A DNA stretch of 64,000 nt from Pseudomonas violetae (GCF_023072615.1 NZ_JAKNRW010000003.1:124001-188000), one strand, 5' to 3'; counted from the first letter of the stretch, positions 16,717 through 26,471 are shown. The notes: generated from the sequence alone by a model not told the origin. Program-made: numbers and translations.

Positions 16717-17862
16717 GTGCAGATTCAGGGTCATTACGAACTCAGGTTCGAAGCCGTACGCGAGGCTTTCGCGGCGTTGTTCGACGATCCCCAGGAGCGT
16801 GGCGCAGCGTTGTGTATCCAGGTCGGCGGGGAAACGGTGGTCGATCTTTGGGCCGGTACGGCTGACAAGGACGGCAGCGAGGCCTGGCATAGCGACACTA
16901 TTGCCAACCTGTTCTCCTGCACCAAGACCTTCACCGCGGTCACGGCCCTGCAACTGGTCGCCGAAGGCAAGCTGCAACTGGATGCCCCGGTTGCCCGCTA
17001 CTGGCCCGAATTCGCGGCCGCAGGTAAAGAATCGGTAACCCTGCGCCAACTGCTGTGCCATCAGGCAGGGTTGCCGGCCTTGCGCACGGTGCTTGAACCA
17101 CAAGCCCTCTACGACTGGCAAACCATGGTCGATGCCCTGGCCGCCGAAGCACCCTGGTGGGAACCGGGTACCGGTCATGGCTACGCCGCGATCACCTATG
17201 GCTGGCTGGTCGGCGAATTGCTGCGCCGTGCCGACGGTCGTGGACCCGGAGAATCGATTGTCGCGCGGGTTGCGAAGCCGTTGGGGCTGGATTTTCATGT
17301 CGGCCTGGCTGACGAAGAATTCCATCGGGTGGCGCATATCGCCCGCGGCAAGGGCAATGTCGGCGATGCTGCGGCCCAACGCTTGCTCCAAGTTACCATG
17401 CGCGAACCCGCAGCGATGTCCACTCGCGCCTTCACCAATCCGCCGTCGGTCTTGACCAGCACCAATAAACCCGAGTGGCGCCGTATGCAGCAGCCGGCGG
17501 CCAACGGCCATGGCAATGCGCGCAGCCTGGCCGGGTTCTACGCCGGACTGCTGGACGGTAGCCTGCTCGAAAGCGAGATGCTCGACGAGCTGACTCGCGA
17601 GCATAGTGTCGGCGACGACAAGACTTTATTGACCCGGACCCGTTTCGGGCTGGGCTGCATGCTCGATCAACCGGACGTTCCCAACGCCACCTATGGCCTC
17701 GGCCCGCGGGCGTTCGGGCATCCGGGTGCCGGCGGTTCCATCGGTTTTGCTGACCCGGAACACGATGTTGCCTTCGGTTTTGTGACAAATACACTGGGGC
17801 CGTACGTCTTGATGGATCCACGCGCACAAAATCTTGTGCGAGTACTGGCCACTTGTCTGTAA
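16717..17862 (+). CDS. Beta-lactamase family serine hydrolase (EstB-type esterase)
   Basis: A 381-residue class C beta-lactamase-like esterase (family VIII). The S-x-x-K motif is SCTK (Ser67/Lys70), the second catalytic Tyr is in the HGYAAITYGW region, and a C-terminal GHPGAGGSIGFADP replaces the KTG motif. No signal peptide, so cytoplasmic, which argues against a role as a true beta-lactamase. GTG 16717 is chosen because GGGGAG ends 6 bp before it; TTG 16711 is the alternative start and adds two residues. Substrate unknown; short-chain esters are usual for the family. Confidence 0.85.
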   Translation: MQIQGHYELRFEAVREAFAALFDDPQERGAALCIQVGGETVVDLWAGTADKDGSEAWHSDTIANLFSCTKTFTAVTALQLVAEGKLQLDAPVARYWPEFAAAGKESVTLRQLLCHQAGLPALRTVLEPQALYDWQTMVDALAAEAPWWEPGTGHGYAAITYGWLVGELLRRADGRGPGESIVARVAKPLGLDFHVGLADEEFHRVAHIARGKGNVGDAAAQRLLQVTMREPAAMSTRAFTNPPSVLTSTNKPEWRRMQQPAANGHGNARSLAGFYAGLLDGSLLESEMLDELTREHSVGDDKTLLTRTRFGLGCMLDQPDVPNATYGLGPRAFGHPGAGGSIGFADPEHDVAFGFVTNTLGPYVLMDPRAQNLVRVLATCL

Positions 17863-17870
17863 ATCCAGTC

Positions 17871-17906
17871 GTCAGGCCTCCAGGCCGGAACCTGACAACC
17901 TTTTTA
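17871..17906 (+). terminator. Intrinsic terminator after the esterase gene
   Basis: GTCAGG (17871-17876) and CCTGAC (17891-17896), with GGCCT/AGGCC pairing possible inside, are followed by AACCTTTTT. It ends the esterase transcript before the third OmpA gene. Confidence 0.65.
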
Positions 17907-17975
17907 GTTTCAAATCGTGTGTTTATACGGGCCAGTCAGGCCTGATTTTTTATTACTTCATTTTGTGGATATCCA

Positions 17976-19082
17976 ATGTCATCCAATAAAACTTTCGCCC
18001 TGGCCCTGTGCTTCGCCATAACCGGTTGCGCACAGACTCCACAGAATGATGCAGATGGCGGTAGCTGGTGGCCATTTGGCTCCGCCGACAAAGTGGCGGC
18101 GAAAGAGCCATCCCCGGCACCGGCCCAGCTCAAGCCAGCAGCTACTGCACCGGTCGCCAAGGCCGAAAGCTCCAATCCCTGGTATTGGCCGTTTGGTTCG
18201 GAAGAAGTCTTGGATAAGAAGTTTGATGAAAAACCTGAAGCCAAGCCTGTTGAAGTTGCCAAGGCCGAAGCTGAGGCCGATGGTAAATGGTGGTGGCCGT
18301 TCGGTGGCAAGCATCAGTCTGCCGCCAAGGTCGTTCCCATGCCTGATCCGAAAGCCACCCAAGCCTGGCTCGATGACTACGAACCGCGCCTGCGCACCGC
18401 GATCAAGGACAGCAAACTGCAACTTGAACGCCGTGAAAACGTGCTGGTAGTCACAGCGCCGGTCGAAGGTTCGTTCAACCCGGACCGCCCAGCCATGCTG
18501 TTACCTGTCACCCTGGGACCGTTTACCCGAGTGGCTAAAATTCTCGAAGTCGATCCCAAGACTGCGGTATTGGTGCTCGGCCACAGTGATACCTCCGGGG
18601 CCAATCCGGCCAACGTCAAGTTGAGCCAGGAACGTGCCCAGGCTGTTGCGGCGATTTTCCGTCTCAGCGGCCTGCAGCGTGATCGCCTGATGCTGCGCGG
18701 CATGGGTAGCGAAGCGCCGCGGGCTGCCAATGACAGTGTTGAAGGGCGCGCCTTGAATCGCCGCGTTGAGCTGCTGGTGACTCCGCAGAACACCATGGTT
18801 GCCTTGTTGAGTAAGTACAACATGCCGGCCCCGGCGCCGATGCGCATGGTCGCGGTCCAGGACGTCAAGCCAGCCGTGGCGCCAGTCGCCCCGGCCCCTG
18901 CCGCGAAGAAGGCCGATGTGCCGGCCGCGAAAAAAGCCCCGGCCAAGAAATCGGCGACTAAGGCTCCAGCGAAGAAAGCCCCAGCCAAAAGTGCTACTCC
19001 GGCCAAGAAAACCGCGCCAGCCAAAGCCAAGGCCACAGCCACTGACAAGAAAGTCGCGGCGACTGACGCTGCAAAAAAGTGA
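17976..19082 (+). CDS. OmpA family lipoprotein with WPFG repeats and a histone-H1-like tail
   Basis: A 368-residue protein with four parts. Lipoprotein signal ends at Cys18 (FAITGC). A linker of about 100 residues, rich in Ala, Pro, Lys and Glu, contains three aromatic units, SWWPFGS (30-36), WYWPFGS (69-75) and WWWPFGG (105-111), spaced 36-39 residues. An OmpA peptidoglycan-binding domain follows (about 150-270; GHSDTSGANPANVKLSQERA, GRALNRRVELLV). The last 65 residues are Ala/Lys/Pro repeats (AAKKA, PAKKS, PAKSA), like AlgP or histone H1 tails. It is an envelope protein by its anchor; the polycationic tail could bind LPS, teichuronic-like polymers or DNA, which is inference. It lies 24 bp before pdxH. 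Confidence 0.88.
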   Translation: MSSNKTFALALCFAITGCAQTPQNDADGGSWWPFGSADKVAAKEPSPAPAQLKPAATAPVAKAESSNPWYWPFGSEEVLDKKFDEKPEAKPVEVAKAEAEADGKWWWPFGGKHQSAAKVVPMPDPKATQAWLDDYEPRLRTAIKDSKLQLERRENVLVVTAPVEGSFNPDRPAMLLPVTLGPFTRVAKILEVDPKTAVLVLGHSDTSGANPANVKLSQERAQAVAAIFRLSGLQRDRLMLRGMGSEAPRAANDSVEGRALNRRVELLVTPQNTMVALLSKYNMPAPAPMRMVAVQDVKPAVAPVAPAPAAKKADVPAAKKAPAKKSATKAPAKKAPAKSATPAKKTAPAKAKATATDKKVAATDAAKK

Positions 19083-19106
19083 TTCGTTAACCAAAAGGAA
19101 TGCGCC

Positions 19107-19754
19107 ATGACCCAGGGCCTGGCTGATATGCGTCGCGACTACACCCGGGATGGCTTGACCGAGGCGCAAGCCCCGGTCGAGCCGTTCGGGTTGTTCCATC
19201 AATGGTTTGCCGAAGCGGTGAAAACCGAACAGCTGCCGGTGGAGGCCAATGCCATGACCCTGGCCACCGTCGATACGGAAGGGCGTCCGCACTGCCGAAT
19301 CCTGCTGCTCAAGGGACTGGACGAGCAGGGCTTCACGTTTTTCACCAACTACGACAGTGCCAAGGGACAGCATCTGGCGGCGAATCCCTTCGCTGCCATG
19401 ACCTTCTTCTGGCCGGCTCTGGAGCGCCAGGTGCGTATCGAGGGGCGGGTGGTGAAGGTCTCTCCTGAGGAGTCCGACACCTATTATCAGGTTCGACCCT
19501 TGGGCAGCCGTCTCGGAGCGTGGGCTTCGCCGCAAAGCCGGGTGATAGCCGATCGTGCCGAACTGGAAGCGCTGCTCAAGAATACCGAGCAACGTTTCAG
19601 CGATACGCAGCCGCATTGCCCCGAGCACTGGGGTGGTTATCGTCTGTTGCCCGAGCGCATCGAATTCTGGCAGGGCCGCCCGAGCCGTCTGCACGATCGC
19701 CTCAACTACCGCCTGCAGGGCGCCGACTGGATTCTTGAACGTCTGGCACCCTGA
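19107..19754 (+). CDS. pdxH: Pyridoxamine 5'-phosphate oxidase
   Basis: A 215-residue FMN enzyme that oxidises pyridoxine or pyridoxamine 5'-phosphate to pyridoxal 5'-phosphate in vitamin B6 salvage. Family motifs are present: [45 protein letters not shown] and the C-terminal [24 protein letters not shown] with [15 protein letters not shown] end. Length and ends match the family. Cytoplasmic. It follows the OmpA gene by 24 bp and is convergent with the 78-residue gene 5 bp away. Confidence 0.95.
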   Translation: MTQGLADMRRDYTRDGLTEAQAPVEPFGLFHQWFAEAVKTEQLPVEANAMTLATVDTEGRPHCRILLLKGLDEQGFTFFTNYDSAKGQHLAANPFAAMTFFWPALERQVRIEGRVVKVSPEESDTYYQVRPLGSRLGAWASPQSRVIADRAELEALLKNTEQRFSDTQPHCPEHWGGYRLLPERIEFWQGRPSRLHDRLNYRLQGADWILERLAP

Positions 19755-19759
19755 GCAGT

Positions 19760-19996
19760 CTACCGAGCGGGATAGCCTGCCGCAGTGGCCTTGAGCCACT
19801 GCGGCAAGTCTCGACGCTTGATCCCTTGTGCTTGAGCGTTCGCCAGTTGCTGGAGCATGAAGGTTTTTTTTGCTTCGTCACCATCGGCCAGAGCTAGCGC
19901 CAGATCACGGTCCATCCAGCTTTTGATCCGCACGTACAACCACCAATGGAAGTACAAGCCGGCGACAGTGGTGACGACAATGATGAAGTAATCCAT
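19760..19996 (-). CDS. Conserved small membrane-anchored protein of unknown function
   Basis: A 78-residue protein with one N-terminal membrane helix (MDYFIIVVTTVAGLYFHWWLYV) and a charged cytoplasmic tail (DRDLALALADGDEAKKTFMLQQLANAQAQ...). Similar small proteins sit next to pdxH in other pseudomonads as I recall. The gene is convergent with pdxH, 5 bp apart. No function can be assigned. Confidence 0.7.
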   Translation of the reverse strand: MDYFIIVVTTVAGLYFHWWLYVRIKSWMDRDLALALADGDEAKKTFMLQQLANAQAQGIKRRDLPQWLKATAAGYPAR

Positions 19997-20163
19997 GAAA
20001 ATCCTTGGGTCGGTGGCGCAGATCTCGTAACTTGACGCTACTGTGTGGTGAGTTCTAAGGGTGCCTGTACAAGTCCTGAATCAAACCACTTTTATCCGGG
20101 CGATGCCGTGACAGGCGTCATGCTGCGGAGTTTAATGAATACCTGTCCTTTGGAGTTGATGCT

Positions 20164-20628
20164 ATGCGTAAGTCTGTTTTGTTGGTTGCTTCCTTTTCCA
20201 CGATGGCGATGTTGCTCACTGGCTGCCAATCGAGCCTGACCGGTGACTCCTACTCCCGTGACGAAGCGCGTCGCGTGCAGTCGATCCGCATGGGCACCAT
20301 CGAAGCATTGCGCCCGGTAAAAATCGAAGGCACCAAGACCCCTATCGGCGGCGCCGCTGGTGCGGTGGTCGGTGGTGTAGGCGGTAGCGCCATTGGTGGC
20401 GGTCGCGGCAGTATCGTTGCAGCCGTCATCGGCGCAGTTGCCGGCGGCCTGTTGGGTTCGGCCACCGAAGAAGGCCTGACCCGCACCCAAGGCGTGGAAA
20501 TCACCGTTCGCGAAGACGACGGGAGCATGCGCGCTTACGTGCAGCAAGTTCAGGAAAACGAAGTGTTCCGTGTCGGCGAACGCGTGCGGATCGCCACAGT
20601 GGATGGCACGAGCCGCGTTTCGCACTAA
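20164..20628 (+). CDS. slyB: SlyB-like glycine-zipper outer membrane lipoprotein
   Basis: A 154-residue lipoprotein with lipobox LLTGC (Cys21), a glycine-zipper double-helix region (PIGGAAGAVVGGVGGSAIGGG, GAVAGGLLGSATEEG; about 60-105) and a C-terminal beta domain (GVEITVREDDG, ENEVFRVGERVRI). This is the Pcp/SlyB architecture. SlyB stabilises outer-membrane proteins under stress in enterobacteria and is PhoP-regulated there; I saw no convincing PhoP box here. Ends at a strong shared terminator. Confidence 0.88.
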   Translation: MRKSVLLVASFSTMAMLLTGCQSSLTGDSYSRDEARRVQSIRMGTIEALRPVKIEGTKTPIGGAAGAVVGGVGGSAIGGGRGSIVAAVIGAVAGGLLGSATEEGLTRTQGVEITVREDDGSMRAYVQQVQENEVFRVGERVRIATVDGTSRVSH

Positions 20629-20645
20629 GCGCAACCGGTCAAAAG

Positions 20646-20678
20646 AAAACCCCGATCAGGTAACTGGTCGGGGTTTTT
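20646..20678. terminator. Bidirectional intrinsic terminator between slyB and nhaA
   Basis: AAAACCCCGATCAG and CTGGTCGGGGTTTTT form a 12-14 bp stem with a four-base loop and T/A runs on both sides, serving both convergent genes. Confidence 0.9.
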
Positions 20679-20697
20679 CATTTGCCGCAGGCTGATC

Positions 20698-21888
20698 CTA
20701 CGTCCGTGCTGGCGTGGTGCTCTTGCGACTTGCCGCCGCTGTCACCGCATAACCAATCAGCGCCGCCAGGATCGACCCGGTCAAAATACCCATCCGGTCC
20801 ATACCAGCGAACTCGCTGACACCCGGCTCAAACGCCAGTGAGCCTACGAACAGGCTCATGGTGAAGCCGATGCCGCACAGGATCGCCACCCCTAGCACCT
20901 GGCCCCAGTTAGCGCCCTGGGGTAGAGCTGCGATACCGGTTTTAACCGACAGCCACGTGAGGCCGAACACCCCGACAGTCTTGCCCAGCAGCAGGCCGAT
21001 GGCGATGCCCATCGGTACGTGATGGGTAAAGCTTTCGACTGTCACGCCGCTCAGCGACAGGCCAGCGTTGGCGAAGGCGAACAGTGGCAGGATGCCGTAG
21101 GCCACCCAGGGATGCAGGGCGTGCTCCAGGGTCAGCAGCGGCGAAGGCTCGGCATTTTTGGTGCGCAGCGGGATGCAGAACGCCAGGGTCACGCCCGCCA
21201 GCGTGGCGTGGACGCCGCTTTTCAATACGCAAACCCAGAGGATCAGGCCGATAATCATGTACGGCCCGAGCTTGACCACCCCCAGCCGGTTCATCGCGAT
21301 GAGTGCCACAATGCAGGTTCCGGCCAGCGCCAGGGAAAGGGTCGACAAGGTGCCGGAGTAGAAGATCGCGATGACGATGATTGCACCCAAGTCATCGATG
21401 ATAGCCAGGGTCATCAGGAACAGTTTCAGCGACACTGGCACACGTTTGCCCAGCAAGGCGAGCACGCCCAGGGCGAAAGCGATGTCGGTGGCCATTGGTA
21501 TGGCCCAGCCATCAAGGGCTGCGGCGTTGTCCCGGTTGAAAAACCAGTAGACCAACGCGGGAATGACCATGCCGCCAATCGCTGCAGCCCCAGGCAGGAC
21601 GACTTGGGAAGGTTTCGACAACTGTCCGTCGAGAACTTCTCGCTTCACTTCCAGGCCGATCAGCAGGAAGAACAGCGCCATCAGGCCGTCATTGATCCAT
21701 AGCAGCGCCGGCTTGGCGATGTTCAGCGCACCGATCTGCGCCACCACCGGGGTGTCGAGGAAACTGGTGTACAGCCATGACAGTGGGGAGTTGTTGATGA
21801 TCAGGGCCAGGGCCGCAGCGGCTATCAGTAATAGACCGCTGGCCGCTTCCAGCTGAAAGAAACGCGTGAAAGTGCTACGCAGAGGCAA
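20698..21888 (-). CDS. nhaA: Na+/H+ antiporter NhaA
   Basis: A polytopic inner-membrane antiporter of about 396 residues exchanging sodium for protons. Family motifs include [20 protein letters not shown] with the essential ion-binding Asp pair region (ATDIAFALG) and [17 protein letters not shown], plus [20 protein letters not shown]. About 11-12 helices. The start is uncertain: TTG 21888 gives [14 protein letters not shown] and has GGAGA 8 bp upstream; GTG 21894 would abut the SD; GTG 21924 adds 12 residues. Monocistronic. Confidence 0.92.
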   Translation of the reverse strand: MPLRSTFTRFFQLEAASGLLLIAAAALALIINNSPLSWLYTSFLDTPVVAQIGALNIAKPALLWINDGLMALFFLLIGLEVKREVLDGQLSKPSQVVLPGAAAIGGMVIPALVYWFFNRDNAAALDGWAIPMATDIAFALGVLALLGKRVPVSLKLFLMTLAIIDDLGAIIVIAIFYSGTLSTLSLALAGTCIVALIAMNRLGVVKLGPYMIIGLILWVCVLKSGVHATLAGVTLAFCIPLRTKNAEPSPLLTLEHALHPWVAYGILPLFAFANAGLSLSGVTVESFTHHVPMGIAIGLLLGKTVGVFGLTWLSVKTGIAALPQGANWGQVLGVAILCGIGFTMSLFVGSLAFEPGVSEFAGMDRMGILTGSILAALIGYAVTAAASRKSTTPART

Positions 21889-22137
21889 GGTCACTCTCCA
21901 TTGATGGGTTCGAAGGTGGCACACCCTAACCCGTGCTGTTAGTAGTTAAAACAAAAGTTATATTCTTTTTTGCTATATGCCATTACAGCTATGAATGCAG
22001 GGCTGGAGGCTGAGCCTAGCAGTTGCCAAACGTATTGAAGCTCAGCTGTATCTGTGCGTGATGTAGGTTTTTTCCTAAGCTTGTGAGCTGGGCCTCGAAA
22101 CAGGTCAACCGACACCCGATCCGACGAGAAAACCACC

Positions 22138-23232
22138 ATGAGCGACAACCGACAGTGGGCCCGAGAAGCCATCCGGATCATTGAAGCGGACTTCCAGCGT
22201 AGCGCCGACACTCACCTGATCCCTTTACCGTTGCCCGGTTTTCCTGGCATCGAACTGTATTTCAAGGATGAGTCGAGCCACCCCACGGGCAGCCTCAAGC
22301 ATAGACTGGCACGCTCGTTGTTCCTGTATGCATTGTGCAACGGCTGGCTTAAGCCGGGGGCGCCAGTCATCGAGGCATCCAGCGGTTCTACGGCAATCTC
22401 CGAAGCTTATTTCGCCCGTATGCTAGGCCTGCCGTTCATTGCCGTGATGCCGGCGACCACGTCCAGGGAGAAGATCGCGCAGATCGCCTTCTACGGCGGC
22501 AAGAGTCACCTGGTGGACGATCCGACACAAATCTACGCCGAATCCGAGCGTCTGGCGCGGGAGCACGATGGTCACTTCATCGACCAGTTTACCTATGCCG
22601 AGCGCGCGACTGACTGGCGCGCCAATAACAACATCGCCGAATCGATTTTCCATCAGATGCGCTTCGAAAAGCACCCGGAGCCGAGCTGGCTGATTTCCAG
22701 CCCCGGCACGGGCGGAACCACGGCGACTCTGGGGCGTTATGTCCGTTATCGTCAACACTGCACCCGGGTACTGTGCGCCGATGCCGAGCGTTCGGTGTTT
22801 TTCGATTATTACCAGACCGCTGATGCGAGCCTGCGTCTGGATCATGGTTCACGCATCGAAGGCATTGGCCGGCCGCGGGTAGAAGCGTCGTTTCTGCCCA
22901 AGGTGATCGATGCGATGGTCAAGGTGCCGGACGCGCTGTCACTGGCAGCCATGCATTACCTGGCCGGGCGCTTGGGACGGCATGTTGGCGGATCGAGCGG
23001 GACCAACCTGATGGGGGCTTTGATGGCGGCCCAACAGATGGCCGCGGCGGGGGAGTCAGGGTCGATCGTGGCGATTCTGTGTGATGGCGGCGAACGCTAT
23101 GCCGGCACCTATTACGATCAGGCCTGGCTCAAGGCGCAAGGGTATGAATTGAGTGGCTTGATCGATGCCGTCGCGGCCAGTGCCGAGCGTGGTGAGCCGT
23201 TGCCGGCGAGCGTGCTGCGCGCCAATATTTAA
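22138..23232 (+). CDS. PLP-dependent cysteine synthase-like enzyme (possible cysteine desulfhydrase)
   Basis: A 364-residue fold-type II PLP enzyme of the cysteine synthase/cystathionine beta-synthase family. The Schiff-base Lys is Lys54 in GSLKHRLA; the substrate loop is [11 protein letters not shown] and the phosphate loop [15 protein letters not shown]. The first 30 residues extend beyond typical CysK. Homologues are annotated as L-cysteine desulfhydrase or O-acetylserine lyase-like; the reaction here is not determined by sequence. Monocistronic, with a REPIN downstream. Confidence 0.85.
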   Translation: MSDNRQWAREAIRIIEADFQRSADTHLIPLPLPGFPGIELYFKDESSHPTGSLKHRLARSLFLYALCNGWLKPGAPVIEASSGSTAISEAYFARMLGLPFIAVMPATTSREKIAQIAFYGGKSHLVDDPTQIYAESERLAREHDGHFIDQFTYAERATDWRANNNIAESIFHQMRFEKHPEPSWLISSPGTGGTTATLGRYVRYRQHCTRVLCADAERSVFFDYYQTADASLRLDHGSRIEGIGRPRVEASFLPKVIDAMVKVPDALSLAAMHYLAGRLGRHVGGSSGTNLMGALMAAQQMAAAGESGSIVAILCDGGERYAGTYYDQAWLKAQGYELSGLIDAVAASAERGEPLPASVLRANI

Positions 23233-23270
23233 AGCGCTGCGGCACTGAAGAACCTATGCGGGAGAGCCCA

Positions 23271-23363
23271 TGTGGGAGTGAGCCTGCTCGCGATTGCGGA
23301 TTAACATTCACCAGATATGCTGGCTGATCTTATGCAATCGCGAGCAGGCTCGCTCCCACAGGG
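23271..23363. repeat. REPIN: two inverted REP copies
   Basis: TGTGGGAGTGAGCCTGCTCG then CGATTGC (23271-23297) is mirrored by GCAATCGCGAGCAGGCTCGC then TCCCACA (23334-23360). The pair spans the space after the PLP enzyme gene. Confidence 0.85.
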
Positions 23364-23395
23364 TTTACCACAAGGTTTTGTGATGTGTTAAAGCA

Positions 23396-25009
23396 TCAGG
23401 CCTCGAGGCCTAGAATGTCACGAGCCACTGCCTCGGCGATCCGTATCCCGTCCACACCTGCCGACAGAATCCCGCCTGCATAACCAGCGCCTTCACCCGC
23501 CGGGAACAGACCCTTGACGTTTAGGCTCTGCATCGACTCGTTGCGGGTAATGCGCAATGGCGAAGAAGTGCGGGTTTCGATCCCGGTCAGTACCGCGTCG
23601 TGCAACGAGTAGCCGCGGATCTGCTTTTCGAAGGCTGGCAGTGCCTCACGAATCGCTTCGATGGCAAACGCCGGCAGCGCCAGGGCCAGGTCTCCCAGGG
23701 CAACCCCCGGCTTATAGGATGGCTCGACACTCCCCAGTTCGGTGGACGGCTTGCCGGCAATGAAGTCGCCGACCAGTTGCGCCGGGGCCTCATAGTTGCT
23801 GCCGCCTAGCACGAAAGCGTGGGACTCCAGGCGTTCCTGCAACTCGATCCCTGCCAGCGGGCCGCCCGGGTAATCGACTTCCGGGGTAATACCCACGACG
23901 ATGCCTGAGTTGGCGTTGCGTTCGTTACGCGAATACTGGCTCATGCCGTTGGTAACCACCCGGTTCGGTTCGGACGTCGCAGCGACGACGGTGCCACCCG
24001 GGCACATGCAGAAGCTGTAGACCGAGCGGCCATTCTTGGCGTGATGTACCAGTTTATAGTCGGCGGCGCCGAGTTTCGGGTGGCCGGCGTACTTGCCCAG
24101 ACGCGCGCGGTCGATCAGCGATTGCGGGTGTTCGATGCGGAAACCGACCGAGAACGGCTTGGCTTCCATGAACACGCCACGGCCGTGCAGCATGCGGAAG
24201 GTGTCCCGGGCGCTGTGGCCGAGGGCCAGGATCACGTGCTTGGAATGAATCTGTTCGCCGCCATCGAGTTCTACGCCGATCAGTTGTCCGTCTTCGATCA
24301 GCACGTCAGTGACGCGCTGCTGAAAGCGCACTTCGCCACCCAGGGCGCGAATCTGCTCACGCATATTCTCCACGACACCGGTCAATCGGAAGGTGCCGAT
24401 GTGCGGTTTGCTGACGTACAGGATTTCATCCGGTGCGCCGGCCTTGACGAACTCGTGCAGGACCTTGCGCCCGATGAATTTAGGATCCTTGATCTGGCTG
24501 TAGAGCTTGCCGTCGGAGAACGTCCCGGCGCCGCCTTCACCGAACTGCACGTTTGACTCCGGATTAAGCACGTTTTTGCGCCACAGGCCCCAAGTGTCCT
24601 TGGTGCGCTGACGAACCTCGGTACCGCGCTCGAGGATGATCGGCTTGAAGCCCATCTGGGCGAGCAACAGACCGGCGAAAATCCCGCAAGGACCAAAACC
24701 TACGACCACCGGGCGCTGCTCGAGATCGGCCGGCGCCTGGCCGACGACTTTGTAGCTGACGTCCGGTGCCACATTGACGTTACGGTCATCGGCGAACCTG
24801 TTCAGCACCAGGGCTTCATCGCGCACGTTGAGGTCGACGGTGTAGATAAAGCACAGCTCGGAGGACTTTTTACGCGCATCGTAGCTGCGTTTGAACAAGG
24901 TGAAATCGAGCAGGTCATCACTGGCAATGCCCAGGCGCTGAACGATGGCAGGGCGCAGGTCTTCTTCTGGATGGTCGATTGGCAGCTTGAGTTCGGTGAT
25001 TCGTAACAT
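23396..25009 (-). CDS. FAD/NAD(P)-dependent dehydrogenase (COG2509-like)
   Basis: A 537-residue flavoprotein. Residues 1-90 are a small N-terminal domain (MLRITELKLPIDHPEEDL). A dinucleotide-binding GxGxxG lies in VVVGFGPCGIFAGLLLAQMG (about 101-120), followed by ILERG; a second motif FGEGGAGTFSDGKLYSQIKD and the C-terminal LFPAGEGAGYAGGILSAGVDG complete the FAD site. The family is widely conserved but uncharacterised. Monocistronic and cytoplasmic. The electron partner and substrate are unknown. Confidence 0.85.
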   Translation of the reverse strand: MLRITELKLPIDHPEEDLRPAIVQRLGIASDDLLDFTLFKRSYDARKKSSELCFIYTVDLNVRDEALVLNRFADDRNVNVAPDVSYKVVGQAPADLEQRPVVVGFGPCGIFAGLLLAQMGFKPIILERGTEVRQRTKDTWGLWRKNVLNPESNVQFGEGGAGTFSDGKLYSQIKDPKFIGRKVLHEFVKAGAPDEILYVSKPHIGTFRLTGVVENMREQIRALGGEVRFQQRVTDVLIEDGQLIGVELDGGEQIHSKHVILALGHSARDTFRMLHGRGVFMEAKPFSVGFRIEHPQSLIDRARLGKYAGHPKLGAADYKLVHHAKNGRSVYSFCMCPGGTVVAATSEPNRVVTNGMSQYSRNERNANSGIVVGITPEVDYPGGPLAGIELQERLESHAFVLGGSNYEAPAQLVGDFIAGKPSTELGSVEPSYKPGVALGDLALALPAFAIEAIREALPAFEKQIRGYSLHDAVLTGIETRTSSPLRITRNESMQSLNVKGLFPAGEGAGYAGGILSAGVDGIRIAEAVARDILGLEA

Positions 25010-25109
25010 GACAGGATCCGGTTCGCGGGGCGCGTGACTGCGCCAGGGCGGAATAGCACAAACCGGTGATTATAAGCCCCAAAGACCGGAATCAGTGAGG
25101 CAAAAACGG

Positions 25110-25763
25110 TCAGTCGTCACGCGCTCCGCCGAAATACCCGCAGCCACGCTGGACCTGGCCATTGATGCGCAGTTCAGCACTCATAGGCTGGACCGCGCCC
25201 GTGGTGGCATCGACGCAACGTTGCGGTGCGACCCAGAGCTCGATGTGTTGGCCATTGGCTTCGGTGCTCAGGTTGAAGCGACCGTCGCCCAACTGTTCCT
25301 CGACATAGGGCAAGGCCAAGGGTGGTTGGCCGGCGCGGTCAATGACCATGCCCTTGCCGCTGACCTTGACGTTCCACTCCAGCGTATGGCCGGCGGCGCG
25401 CAGGATCAGCAATTTGAAGTTCGGATCATCACAGGCCGTGCCCGAGCGCTCGACGCGGTACAGCTGTTCCAGGTCGAGGCGGCTGCCGTCGATGCGCCCG
25501 CGCACATCGGCAAACAACTTGCCCTGATTATCTGCCAGGGTTGCGGCCTCCTGCAGCACGCTGGTGCCACCGGTGTCGTTGACCACAAAACTGCTCGATT
25601 GATTGCAAGGCTGGAACACCAGTTTGCCATCCGCCGCCGTCAACTGGCCCTGCATGCGGGTCTGGCCCACGTGGGAGGCGCTTTGCCGCGGACTATCGAA
25701 CAACTGGCACGCGGCGAACAATGGAAGCAAGGCAACGAGGACAAGGGAACGGGCAACACGCAT
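25110..25763 (-). CDS. Predicted lipoprotein (COG3650-like)
   Basis: A 217-residue lipoprotein with signal MRVARSLVLVALLPLFAAC (lipid Cys19). The mature part has a domain of the type seen in HslJ/META-related or COG3650 lipoproteins (MQGQLTAADGKLVFQPCNQS, LEQLYRVERSG, GCGYFGG). Six or so Cys may form disulfides. ATG 25763 is preferred over 25781 because GGAG lies 8 bp upstream. Function unknown. It precedes the FAD dehydrogenase on the same strand with about 100 bp between. Confidence 0.75.
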   Translation of the reverse strand: MRVARSLVLVALLPLFAACQLFDSPRQSASHVGQTRMQGQLTAADGKLVFQPCNQSSSFVVNDTGGTSVLQEAATLADNQGKLFADVRGRIDGSRLDLEQLYRVERSGTACDDPNFKLLILRAAGHTLEWNVKVSGKGMVIDRAGQPPLALPYVEEQLGDGRFNLSTEANGQHIELWVAPQRCVDATTGAVQPMSAELRINGQVQRGCGYFGGARDD

Positions 25764-25871
25764 CTTTGGTTCTCCAGACAAGTGCCGCCACGTTACGCAG
25801 CCTGACCGCTCATCACAACCCCAGCGACTGCTGTCAACGCACGCTGTGGGAGCAAACCATGCGCGCTCCTG

Positions 25872-26471
25872 TTAGCCCACGTGAAAGGTCTGACCAGTCT
25901 GCAAGCCTTCTACGCTTTTGGCGTAGGCCAAAGCCACATCGGCTGCAGGAACCGGTTTGTAACCACGGAAGTACGGTGCATAGCTGCTCATCGCCTCAAG
26001 CAGCACGGTCGGGCTGATCGAGTTCACGCGCAAACCACGAGGCAATTCGATGGCCGCCGCACGCACGAAGCTGTCCAGCGCACCGTTGACCAAGGCCGCC
26101 GAAGCGCCGCTGCGAATCGGGTCATGGCTAAGCACGCCAGTGGTGAAGGTGAACGAGGCGCCGTCATTGGCGAACTCGCGCCCGATCAGCAGCAGGTTGA
26201 CCTGACCCATCAGTTTGTCCTTCAAGCCCAGTGCAAAACTCTCCTCGGACATCTCGTCCAGCGGAGCAAATGTCACGTTGCCAGCGGCACAGATCAGGGC
26301 GTCGAACTTTCCGGTCTGTTCGAACAGCTTGCGAATCGAAGCGTTGGTACTGATATCCACCTGCAAATCGCCGCTGTTACGGCCGATGCGAATAATCTCG
26401 TGACGTTGCGACAATTCCTTGTCGACCGCTGAACCGATGGTGCCGCTTGCGCCTATCAACAGAATTTTCAT
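25872..26471 (-). CDS. Short-chain dehydrogenase/reductase family protein lacking the usual catalytic pair
   Basis: A 199-residue single-domain Rossmann protein. The cofactor loop LIGASGTIGSA (residues 6-15) and NAAG-equivalent CAAGN are present. The usual YxxxK is absent: at the aligned place (SGASAALVNGALDSF, residues 121-135) the Tyr is Ala125 and the Lys is Asn129. It may bind NAD(P) without classical SDR chemistry, or use other residues. Divergent from a LysR regulator gene 105 bp away, which probably controls it. Confidence 0.82.
   Translation of the reverse strand: MKILLIGASGTIGSAVDKELSQRHEIIRIGRNSGDLQVDISTNASIRKLFEQTGKFDALICAAGNVTFAPLDEMSEESFALGLKDKLMGQVNLLLIGREFANDGASFTFTTGVLSHDPIRSGASAALVNGALDSFVRAAAIELPRGLRVNSISPTVLLEAMSSYAPYFRGYKPVPAADVALAYAKSVEGLQTGQTFHVG

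Noticed and set aside
20120..20150. GTTTA-like sequence before slyB as a PhoP box
   Set aside because: Only one half site (GTTTA) is present; the second repeat is missing at the required spacing.
23271..23363. Repeated palindromes considered as a CRISPR array
   Set aside because: Only two inverted copies with no regular spacers and no cas genes; these are REP/REPIN elements, as at 6643 and 42379.
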